Source: Adiantum capillus-veneris (lineage: Eukaryota; Streptophyta; Polypodiopsida; Polypodiales; Pteridaceae). From it: 64,000 bases of DNA. Within the stretch, counting starts at the first letter, position 1. Every line of letters starts with the position of its first letter. Below are positions 54,345-64,000 of this stretch, piece by piece. The notes below the pieces were generated by a model, which did not search any database, was not told the origin of the DNA, and saw nothing but the letters and a program-made list of their open reading frames with translations. The stretch covers positions 68,847,912 through 68,911,911 of the forward strand of contig CM043963.1 of the NCBI GenBank assembly GCA_014529385.2. Direction: 5' to 3'. The position numbers and the translations under genes were made by a program.

Positions 54345-57229
54345 CCCTTTGAGGAAGTGGGAAATTAAAATCTCCCCACCCACGATCGGAGTCATGTAGT
54401 AGTGGCCTTTAATCACTTTCCTTTGTGAGCGTGAAATATTGCTTTTACACCTGCACATTGCGCTGTCATATTGCATGTTGTCCTCCCTATTTCTCTCATC
54501 CCTGTTTGCTATTGGATGATTCTATAAGCTATCCCTCCTAGCCTTGGCTTTGTACCCCCCCCCCCCGCCCTTTTTGATCTCTTGCCTGTAGTATGACCGA
54601 TGAATTGGCTCTGATTTGATGTCGTCTACTTACTTGCCCTATTGGGGTACCCCTGGTTGGTTGTGCTTCTATACCCCTCTGAGGCTCACGTGACTGCCAA
54701 ATTCCTGGATATGAGGCAGTTTCAATAGGCCCTAGTTTGGAGAAGGTCACCTGGTTGCGGTCTTGGTCTTGGAATGACTTTGGTGGATCGACTGCCTATC
54801 TTGGTTATTGTGCTTGGATTTGCTGGTCTCGATGACATTTGTTGTGGCTCTACAGACTGATGGTGTTGCATATTTAACCAACATGAGTATTCTATCTTTT
54901 CTTAAGATCATTTTGGCTTTGCTATTATCCATCACCAACATACTTGGCCTGTGTCACTCTCATTTCTGTTGTTTTTAACTATCTTATGTATAAATCACTA
55001 GAATGATGCCTCATTCTCACTATGATGTACAAAAATGAATCAAAGACTGAGTCATTTTTGTGCTAACCCTTGTCCTTTTTCTTGCATATAGATTGGATTC
55101 CTGCTCACAACGATTGTAGTCTTCGACTCTGATTGTTTTAGGTTGCAGGTTTATCCAAAATTAATTACCCTTGTTTAACTGTATTGATTCTTATGATTTC
55201 AAGATAATTTTTATATGTAAATGGGATACTCTTCGTTGGACGGTACTTCATTTGAAGACTATCCATTGAAACTACTATAAACATGGCAAACCTCTGCGAT
55301 CGATTTTGAACAACATCCATACTATACTCTACTAGCTAACGAAGCCTTAATTAAAACTTCGGCTGGAGTATAATCCTCTCTGTTAACATTGTCGCTTATG
55401 TCTCCATTGAGATTCATGGATTTTCTACTCTACTATAGCTCCTTTTAGTTTAAACTTTTCTACTCTCATCAACTTGATGAGACAGTAGGCCCATACTCAA
55501 TGGGCCTATTGCTGACTCACTGAGTATGGTGCCTGGGTTAGGGCGGCCATGCGCACACACACACACACACATAAGTAAAAATATCATAGCCTATTAATGC
55601 TCAAAAACTTCCCCCTAAAAAACTTCAAATGGCATGGAACTTCTCCACGCTCTATGCCCCTCACTTAGCCTTGGCTCTTACGTTTCCTGTGTGTGTATGT
55701 GAAAGAGAGTTTTTGAGAGCCTGAACATTTGCTTATTGTGTGGCTATGGAGATGGTTGAACACAAGGAGGCTTCACAGATTGGTAAAGCTAAAAATTTTG
55801 CTTTTTCTACTACATTCTATGTAGTATTCTGCACACCCTTAAAGGTTGTTAAGGTGTTGATATTCCTTGGAATTGATAGCGACTGGTGACTGGAAACTAC
55901 GATGTGGTGTGTTTTTTTCATGTACAAAGAACATCTGCATCGTTTTTGGTCCTCTAACATAATAGTGCGTACTATGCTGATAGTTTAATGTAAAAAAATG
56001 GGGGGAGGTTGTGTGGTCAATGGTTGTCATTGTTTGACCATAGTGATAATGTTGCAGTATCATTTGGTGGTGTTCCTTGCCCCAAAGAGCGTCTGGGTTT
56101 TGACCCTTGGTTTATGTTTAATGGCTTATGCCGCTCTGCTTTCTACATTCTATTGAGACCCTCTTTTAATGAACTATCATTGTTGGGCTGCTTGCGAAAT
56201 AAGGGTGCCACCTTTCTCTTTTTGGTGACCCTCTAGTATAGGGTTGTTGGCTTATGCTGCACGGATTGAATTTTGTACTATTGATACCGTTAACTGTCAA
56301 GTTGCTTATGAGAGAAAGATGCTGGCTTTTTTTCTTTTGACTCACTAGAAGTTGGCCTTTCACTTTAGATCCCTATGATTGAGTAGAATAGCAAAAGTAA
56401 AATCTCCTCTGTTTGGTATAACACTTATGGATGAAAGCCAAGGTATGATGAGGATGTCTCTCATTGAGGGGATTTTATCAGTTCAATTTTTTACTTGATT
56501 TACTTAGTCTAAGTCTAATGATTAATCCATGCAAAGATATATCTTAATGGGTGTCCAATACCAAGGATTAGGTCACTTTTAAAGGTTTTTTTTTGAACTT
56601 CCTCGATTGAGTAAAAAAATTGGACATTGTTTGCAAGGTTATAGAAGGGCCGATTCTTCTATGCCGATATGGGTACTAAGACACTTGGATTAGAAGGGGT
56701 GGTGGCCTCCTGATCAAATATGATATGTATAATAATATTTATTAAGGTCTTTTTAAAAAATTGGGGCTATATCGAAACCATGTTTTAAATTATCTCCTTA
56801 AATCAAAAAGAAAAAAATATGTTTACAATAAATCTGGATTACATGAGCACTTTGGACATTTGTTTTAAAGTTAAAAAAGTTGTAAGTTGGACATGGATAA
56901 CAACTGATATAGTCCATTGACACCTGTAGAACGCACTCAAGGCTAACGTATTTGTTGTCTTTTTGAATGGATGTCTTGGAATTTTTTTGGGCTTGAAGCA
57001 AATGTCTATCCTTGACATCACAAGCTCTTAATTACCACTTTTTGGAACATACTTTGTAGATCAGCTATTGTACTTCTACACTAGAATGAGACCTCATTCT
57101 TGTAGCAATGTACATAAATAATTCTAAGACTCAGTTGTTTTTATACTAATCATTGTTACTTGTCTAAAGGCAGTTGTCTTTTGAGCTTAAAAGCTTATTT
57201 ATGTTTTATTATATAAGTAAAATAGCTAC

Positions 57230-57312
<83 letters not shown>
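54345..57312. repeat. Macro-repeat unit 1
   Basis: Colinear with 57747 onward of unit 2, starting TAGACCCTTTGAGGAAGTGG, through TGATTCTATAAGCTATCCCTCC (54517), GACTATCCATTGAAACT (55255) and ATGGTGCCTGGGTTAGGG (55528, followed by an AC tract), to GGACATGGATAACAA (56891). Ends in (AC)40 at 57233-57312. No gene found in it. Confidence 0.75.
57233..57312. repeat. (AC)40 microsatellite
   Basis: Uninterrupted AC repeat at the unit 1/unit 2 junction. Confidence 0.95.
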
Positions 57313-57316
<4 letters not shown>

Positions 57317-59173
57317 TTGGTCACTACACCATTAACTATGACTGAACCCTATCCTATCGGTAGGCAATCCACTTGGATATTTGGGATTTCTTCTCAATGG
57401 ATGGTAGTTTATCCTCTTCCCTAATCCCCATGTTTGTATTTATCTCATGCTATGCTAATGAAAGCTGATGGTTACACTGTCTTATGGGGATCTTTAAAAA
57501 CTCCTACTACCTACACACATACTCTATCCTATGGCAATATGCCTTGCTGAATTCATAACTCCCCATGGTCACCTTTGAAGAAGTTATATCAGTTTGAAAT
57601 CTCCCTTGAATGGGATGGATACTTGTGGGACATCACCCCGGAATTGCGCCTTGTACTAGTAGGCTCCTATGACCTAACCCCCCCATATAGCTTACCTACA
57701 ACTCAATCCTCTAGTGGGATGTGTGTACTGGGTGTGAACCTTACCCTAGACCCTTTGAGGAAGTGAGCAATTAATATCTCCCCACCCATGATCATAGCCG
57801 TATTGGCCTTTAACCACTTTCCTTTCTGAGCATGAAATATTGCTTTTACCTGTACACTGCACTGTCATATTACCTATTGCCCTCCCTATTTCTCTCATCC
57901 CTGTGTGCTGTTTAATGATTCTATAAGCTATCCCTCCTAACCCTGGTTCTGTATCAACCCTCACTCGCCTTCCCCCCCTTTTTTTCATATCCGCAGTATG
58001 GCCGATATTGAACTGGCTCTAATCTGATGCCGTCTACCTACCTGCCCTACTGGGCTACCCCTCGTTGTTTGTGCTTTCATGTCCCTTTGAGTAAGGCATG
58101 ACTGCCGAATTCCTGGATATGAGGCAGCTTTCAATAGGCTCTACTTTGGAGAAGGTCATTTGGCTGCGATCCTGGTCTCGGAATGACTTTGATGGATGGA
58201 CTACCTATCTTGGTTGTTGTGCTTGGCTTTGCTGGTCTCGATGATATCTGTTGTGGTCTCTATAGACTGATGGTGTTGCATATGTAACCAAGGTGAGGAT
58301 TCTATCTTTTCTTAGGATCTTTTTGGCTTTGCTAGTATCCATCATCGACATACTTGGCCTCTGTCACTTTAGTATCTGTTGTTTTTAACTATCTTATGTA
58401 CTAATTACTAGAATAATATCTCATTCTCACTATGATGCACAAAAATGAATCAAAGACTTGAGTCATTTTGGTGCTAATCCTTGTCCTTTGTCTAAAGTTA
58501 GTTGTCTTTTGAATTGTTATGTTCTTTTGTGTATGAGTATTAATTAAAAAAATAGCAACACACACATCCTAAACAAAAAAGGTTCTCCTAGTTGGCTGGG
58601 TATGGGACGCTTGCTTTGGAGATTTTTGTCTATAGGCTTGGATTGAATCACTATCGATAATTCATTGTTAGGTTGACAAGTGTTAGGTGGTCTTTTCTTT
58701 CCTATAGATTGGATTCCTTCTCAGAGCTACTGTAGTCTTTGACTCTGATGTTTTCAGGTTGCAGGTTTATCCAGAATTACTTACCTTGTTTAATTATATC
58801 GATTCTTATGATTTTAGAATCATTTTTTCCCGTAAACGGGTTACTCTTGGCTGGACGGTTCGTTTGAAGACTATCCATTGAAACTGCTATAAACATGGCA
58901 AACCTTCATGATCGATTTTGAACAGCAGCCATACTATACTCTATTGGCTAACAAAGCCTTAAAACTCCTACATGAGTATAATCCTCTCTGTTAACATTGT
59001 CACTTATTGCTCCATTGAGATTCATGGATTTTCTGCTACGTTATAGCTCTTTGACTATTCTACTCTAATCAACTTGATGAGGCACTAGGCCCACACTCAA
59101 TGGGCCTACTGCCAACTCATTAAGTATGGTGCCTGGGTTAGGGTGAGCGCACATGTGTGCGTACACACGCGCG

Positions 59174-59225
<52 letters not shown>

Positions 59226-61354
59226 GGTACTTACCTATAAGATTATTTTGCATAATTGACATCCTGGATTCTGCTAAACACGCTTCATAGTTTCACTATA
59301 TAGGGTATCCACCGTGGGATAGTGCCCTTATAAATCGTAAGTGGTACTAAAACCTTGATAGTGTGGTATACTGCCTTTTGTACACCTGGCCGTGAAGGTG
59401 CTATGGTGGTTTTTGCCCTGGCAAACATTGTCACAGGCGGCCTCGCATTCGCAAATCCCCAGAAGGGGCTCGCTCCACTCAACACTCTCTGCACGCTACA
59501 CAGTGATGATGGCCTTCCTCCTTCTTCTATTTAAGAGGTGAGGGCGCACTCTGCCCCTCACTTAGCCTTGTATGAGTTTCTGCTTGCGTGAATTACTGTG
59601 TGTCTATTCTCCCTTGCACCGACATATGGAGCTTGTAACACAAACAACACAGGTTGGGTACTTTGCATGTTATCATGAGTTTCGCTGCAATCTTATTTTT
59701 TAGGGCAATGTAACTGTTATGGTGTTGCTCTATCAGTTAAATGGTATGGACGATTGTGTGGGTTGACTAGAACTTGTTAAAAGATGGATGGTTGGTAACT
59801 ACCACGGTGTGGGGTAGCATTGTGTTAATAGTTGGGCTTTCCTCACTGCCTATAACTATTTAAGCCCAGTATGCTGGCTATGCGTGACATTGCATGGTTA
59901 ATAATATCGAGGTATAAACATGCTTTGGGCATGGCTTGTATCGTACTACTGGTGTTTTTTTTGCTGCACTATGTGGACTGTTCATTAGCTTAAAAAATTG
60001 GGCTACTGTGCAATGGTTTTTGTTGGCATTTCTTTGACCCCACTACTGGGTTTTTGGTCTTTAGTAAGTTCTGCGTAATACAGTTCGGTGGTTTTAATTA
60101 AAGTTGATCCTTAAAATTTGGGATATGGCATAATAGTTATTGCTGCTTAACTCAGTAAAACTCTGATTCTTGGTAGCTCTATGTTAACTATTCACTGGGT
60201 TTTTTTGAAAAAATTGGGATTGTTGTCGCTTGGCTTGGCAATGCAGTACACTGTCGATAATGACCTAACAAACTGATGGTGCAGACTATTCATCAAAAAG
60301 CTTTGGGATTGATTTTTGACTTGATACTGTCGCTTAAGACTGGTTTATTGATCACTGTCGCATAATGCCTGGTAATTAAGGCCCACGGTTTGGGTTGGTT
60401 AAGTGAATAATGGGATTTTTGGCCGACTGTGCACTGATGTTGGATGTTTTTATGATTGCTGAGGTTTGTGGGGGAGAATGCCCCGCTTGCATATCGATGC
60501 TGATCCTGTTCATTACTGGTTGTTTGGATGAGATAATCCAATACATTATTTGCATTCACATGGGCGGTGTAGTTTCTTACATCTTGTCCTTTTTTGGTTT
60601 GACAATCGAAACTAGCTGGATACCATAAGGGTTCTCTGCCACTTGGTTTGCTAAGAGATTGTGACATACAAACTTGAGAAGGATTGGATTCCATATAAAC
60701 ATAAACTGTATCTGTTGTAGATAAACAAAAACAAGTTTGAACTATTAATGGAATTTTTTAGGCTTCTTTTATGGCTTCATATGATGGAGCCTCATTAATC
60801 TGGTAGAAAAAACTCAAAAAGCTGTTTGATGGGAGGGATAAGACACTTGGATTAAAAGGGGTTATGGCCTTCTAAACAAGACAATACTATATTTATACAA
60901 AAAATTAACTTTGGGAAAATGAAACATTTTTAAAAATGGAACACATAGATACTTTGGACTAAGCTTGTAAGTTTTTTAAAAAAAGTTGTGAGATGGACAT
61001 GGATAACAATTGGTATAGTCCATTGATACCTGTAAAACACAACCAAGGCTAACATATCTGTTGTTTTGTTTGGATGGATGCAGGTAAGGACTAGTCTATC
61101 TTATCTTGGAAAGTTTTTTTTGGCTTTTAGCAGTTGTCCAATACAGGATTACACATACACCTACTGCAAGGGATGTATTTCTGATATCTGTTTACTAGAA
61201 TGAAATTTCATTCGTACAAGCATTGTACAAAGATAATTCTAAGACTGAGTTGTTCCTGAATTCACACACACTTAACTCTGGTTTGAATAGTGTGATCTGC
61301 TGGTTATACTGTCTTGTGTTGTGCTCTCTCTGTCTCACTCTCTCTCTCTCTCTC

Positions 61355-61428
<74 letters not shown>
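57313..61428. repeat. Macro-repeat unit 2
   Basis: Longer than unit 1 by about 330 bp inserted at 59222-59550 and by other indels. The beginning TAGGCAATCCACTTGGATATT matches unit 3. A (GC)n(AC)n tract lies at 59168-59220. Ends in (TC)n at 61337-61428. No gene recognised. Confidence 0.75.

Positions 61429-61429
<1 letters not shown>
61337..61429. repeat. (TC)n microsatellite
   Basis: TC repeat with one CAC interruption, at the position homologous to the (AC)40 tract. Confidence 0.95.
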
Positions 61430-61432
<3 letters not shown>

Positions 61433-62377
61433 TCACTACATCTAGCTATGAGTTCTTCACCATTAACTATGATTGAACCCTATTCTCTTGGTAGGCAATC
61501 CACTTGGATATTTGGGATTTTTTCTCAATGGATGGTAGTTTATACTCTTCCCTAATCCCCATGTTTGTATTTGTCTCATGCTGTGCTAATGGGAGCTGAT
61601 GGTTACACTGTCTTATGGGGATGTTTAAAACCTCCTACTACTTACACACATACTCTATCCTATGGCAATATGCCTTGCTGAATTCATAACTCCCCGTGGT
61701 CACCTTTGTACATGTTTATCAGTTTGAAGTCTCCCTTTAATCGGATGGATGATTGTGGGATATTACCATGGCACTACGTTTTGTACTAGTACCTCCTATG
61801 ACCTAAACCCCCCATATGGCTTACCTATAACTCAATCCTTTAGTGGGATGGGGATGTGTGTACTGGGTGTGAACCTTACCCTAGAACCTTTGAGGAAGTG
61901 GGCAATTAATATCTCCCCACCCACGATCGGAGCCGTATAATGGCCTTTAATCACTTCCCTTTCTGAGTGTGAAATATTGCTTTTACCTACACACTACGCT
62001 ATCATATTACATGTTGTCCTCCCTATTTCTCTCATCCTTGTGTGCTGTTGGATGATTCTATAAGCTATCCCTCCTAACTCTGGTTGTGTAGCAACCCTCG
62101 CTCACCTTTCCCCCCCTTTTCTTCCTGCCTGCAAGATGGCCGATGAGTCGGCTCTGATTTGATGCCGTCTACCTACCTGCCCTACTGAGCTACCCTTGGT
62201 TGGTTGTGCTTCTACGCCCCTCTGAGGTTGGCATAACTATCAAATTCTTGGATATGAGGTAGCTTTCAATAGGCCCTACTTTGGAGAAGGCCACCTGGCT
62301 ACAAACCTGGTCTTGTAATTACTTTGGTGGATGGACTGCCTATCTTGGTTGTTGTGCTTGGCTTTGCTGGTCTCGAT
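61429..62377. repeat. Macro-repeat unit 3, truncated
   Basis: Colinear with 57313-58250 (CTCAATGGATGGTAGTTTAT, CTATAAGCTATCCCTCC). It stops at 62377 where the copia LTR begins. Confidence 0.75.
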
Positions 62378-63156
62378 TGTTAAGTATGGAGCCTGATTTA
62401 CCCTTTGTAATTTTATGTGGTAAAAGCGCACATTTGTAAGGCCCCCATTATGAGGAGAAGCCATCGTGCGTGAAGGAAAATCACTCACCAGAAACCAAAA
62501 TTTTCACAGACAAGAATCAGGGGCAACTTTAAAGGCGCCCCCGAGACTTTTTTTCACCGGAATATTCTTTTTCGTCGGAATATTATGGCCGGACGGCGGC
62601 CGGAAAGTGGTCGGAAAACAACCGGTCGGTTGGCCGGTGGCCGGTAGTCAATGGCCGATGGCCGGTGGCCGGTGGTCGGAAGTCAATGGCCGGTGGCCGG
62701 TGGCCGAATTCAAAAGCGGACTTGTCTTCTCAAGGGCGGCCACACATGGGCGGATTGGAGGGTCCGATTTGGACTTATTCGCACAAGGGCGGCTATACAT
62801 GGCTATCTCTCATAAGAGAGGGCAGCCCTTTTGGCCTATAAAAGGAGGCCATTTCTACACACATTTCATAGTGTGAAGTTGATGCAACAAGGTGAGTGTG
62901 AGGTGGTGAGAGTGAAGCAAGGCGGGAGCTCCATTAAGGGTATAATCCCTTTGTAAACTACTTCTTGTTTTGAAGTACTAAAGCCATTGAGTGGCTGCTT
63001 TCGCGTGGACGTAGCCCACATTGGGTGAACCATGTATATCGTGTGTACTCTCTCTCTCTCTCTCTCTCTACTCTATAATCTCGTGTATGTAAATCTGTCT
63101 CTCTCCATTAAGTAATCTACTCAATTATCTATTTAGCTACGTCTTATTTCCTAACA
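62378..63156 (+). repeat. 5' LTR of a Ty1/copia element (779 bp)
   Basis: Ends TGTTAAGTATGG...TTTCCTAACA with the TGTTA/TAACA inverted terminus of copia LTRs, inserted after TCTCGAT in macro-repeat unit 3. It contains a TATA box (TATAAAAG, 62837-62844) and upstream a GC-rich minisatellite of TGGCCGGTGGCCGG (62580-62708). A short (TC)n tract lies at 63047-63069. Confidence 0.85.
62837..62844 (+). promoter_or_regulatory. TATA box of the copia LTR
   Basis: TATAAAAG within GGCCTATAAAAGGAGGCC, placed in mid LTR as expected for the U3/R boundary. Confidence 0.6.
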
Positions 63157-63158
63157 AC

Positions 63159-63170
63159 TGGTATCAGAGC
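63159..63170 (+). promoter_or_regulatory. Primer-binding site of the copia element
   Basis: TGGTATCAGAGC two bases after the LTR end. Confidence 0.9.
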
Positions 63171-63191
63171 AAGGTTTGCTTGTAGCTAAAT

Positions 63192-63735
63192 TATCACCCA
63201 CAACATCATCAAACTTAAGAGTACTTGTGCTAGAGATAGAATTACTTACAGCCATCACAAGGCTGTCCCAACTATCCGGTAGAGATGATAGTATAAGGAG
63301 AGCTCGCACTTCGTCATCGAAATTGATTTTCACTGATCGAAGTTGACTTATGTTTGTGTTAAAGTCATTTAGGTGTTCTGCAACTGAACCATTCTCTGCC
63401 ATCTTTAGATTGAACAAGCGCTTCATAAGAAATACCTTATTGGATGCCGATGGTTTCTCGTAGAAGTCGTCAAGTGACTTCATCAAGTCCTCCGTGGTCT
63501 TCATTTCCGAAACATTGAAGGCCACCGTTGACGCCAAGCTTAACCGGATTGTTCCCAGTGCCTTTCAATCAAGCACAATCCATGCTTCATCTGCCATTGT
63601 TGCGGGCTTCTTCGCAAGACCGCCTAGTGGCAAATAGAGGTCCTTCTGGTAGAGATAGTCTTCAATCTGCATCTTCCAATGTTGGTAGTTTTTGCCGTTG
63701 AACTTCTCAATCTTGAGCTTCCCTTCCTCCGCCAT
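63192..63735 (-). pseudogene. Inverted gag N-terminal part of the copia element
   Basis: Starting at ATG 63735 on the minus strand: MAEEGKLKIEKFNGKNYQHW, a copia gag head. Then comes a TGA at 63565-63567 (after WIVLD, Arg expected), MKSLDDFYEKPSASNKVFLM, LFNLKMAENGSVAEHLNDF, and LSSLPDSWDSLVMAVSN: the UBN2-type capsid domain. It ends KFDDVVGD at 63192, exactly where the opposite-strand continuation should join. The orientation is reversed relative to the LTR primer site before it and the zinc knuckle after it. Confidence 0.85.
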
Positions 63736-63765
63736 AACTCCCACTCAATTCAAGGAAATCTTTCC

Positions 63766-64000
63766 TAAGCGAGGAAATGCGAAGGAGAAGCACAGGAGAA
63801 TCATCAAGTGCTGCACTATCAGTGGAAACAAGAGGAAGGCCTAAGGAGAGGTTCAAAAACAAAAAGGGTCGTGATCGCTCAAGGAGGAGCAAGTCACGCA
63901 CAAAGTCAGTTCTTGAATGTTGGAACTGCGGCAAGAAGGGCCACGTCAAGAAGGATTGCTGGTCCAAGAAGAAGAAGGAGACAGAGTCTCAAGACAACAA
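63766..64000 (+). CDS. Copia gag C-terminal part with zinc knuckle (partial)
   Basis: Plus-strand frame SEEMRRRSTGESSSAALSV, a basic Arg/Lys/Ser stretch, then CWNCGKKGHVKKDC (C-x2-C-x4-H-x4-C) and a Lys-rich tail running off the window. This is the normal continuation of the gag whose first half is inverted at 63192-63735. Protease and pol should follow beyond 64000. Confidence 0.85.

Noticed and set aside
57233-57312. Possible CRISPR-like or satellite array
   Set aside because: A pure dinucleotide repeat with no spacers; the genome is eukaryotic.
61223-61555. ORF with a long Ser-Leu repeat
   Set aside because: Translation of a (TC)n tract within the macro-repeat; no homologous frame in the other units.
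62570-62876. ORF over the GGCC minisatellite (frame of the copia LTR)
   Set aside because: Repeat translation within a noncoding LTR.

Overview
This window is plant nuclear DNA made almost entirely of nested, mostly dead transposable elements. The plant signs are LTR retrotransposons whose primer sites match initiator tRNA-Met (TGGTATCAGAGC), a chromodomain Ty3/gypsy element, Ty1/copia elements, a DUF4283-type LINE, plant-like GT-AG introns, and many (TC)n, (AC)n and poly-C tracts. TE-filled introns of more than 16 kb suggest a large-genome plant such as a fern or gymnosperm, but the sequence alone does not settle the species. There are no prokaryotic genes, CRISPR arrays or rRNA genes.

Layout. 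1-6759: an LTR-like end followed by three broken copies of a small non-autonomous LTR element ('A'; LTR about 1.2 kb, TGTCACGTGACAC...CACCTTACA). 6783-13997: a complete minus-strand non-autonomous gypsy insertion ('B'; LTRs 2.0 and 2.2 kb, target duplication CTGTT). 14003-19800: a decayed plus-strand gypsy element ('E') with gag, protease, RT and RNase H, interrupted by a 5'-truncated minus-strand A copy (15942-17735). Its probable integrase part lies about 15 kb away at 34695-35830. Between them sit a 174-bp hAT-like MITE, LTR pieces, a gypsy element 'D' (20795-33589, internally deleted), and inside D's right LTR the best-preserved element, chromovirus 'C' (26072-33503, minus strand, duplication GAATA). 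33590-34694 holds a LINE reverse-transcriptase tail and another LTR end.

36094-36284, 52572-52693 and 52779-52900 (minus strand) are three exons of a host gene. They splice in phase into most of a Universal Stress Protein (USP) domain of the type found in plant U-box and receptor-like cytoplasmic kinase proteins. The intron between the second and third is about 16.3 kb and holds a LINE (37.2-40.8 kb, itself carrying a 660-bp TIR element), a copia pol remnant (40.8-44.2 kb), gag fragments and AT-rich DNA. The first and last exons are not visible, so most of the window probably lies inside introns of this one gene.

54345-62377 is a direct repeat of about 3.4-4.1 kb in three copies, the third cut by a Ty1/copia element (LTR 62378-63156). 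The 5' half of that element's gag is inverted relative to its primer site and zinc knuckle. The only function visible in the window is the USP-domain gene; the rest is retroelement history.
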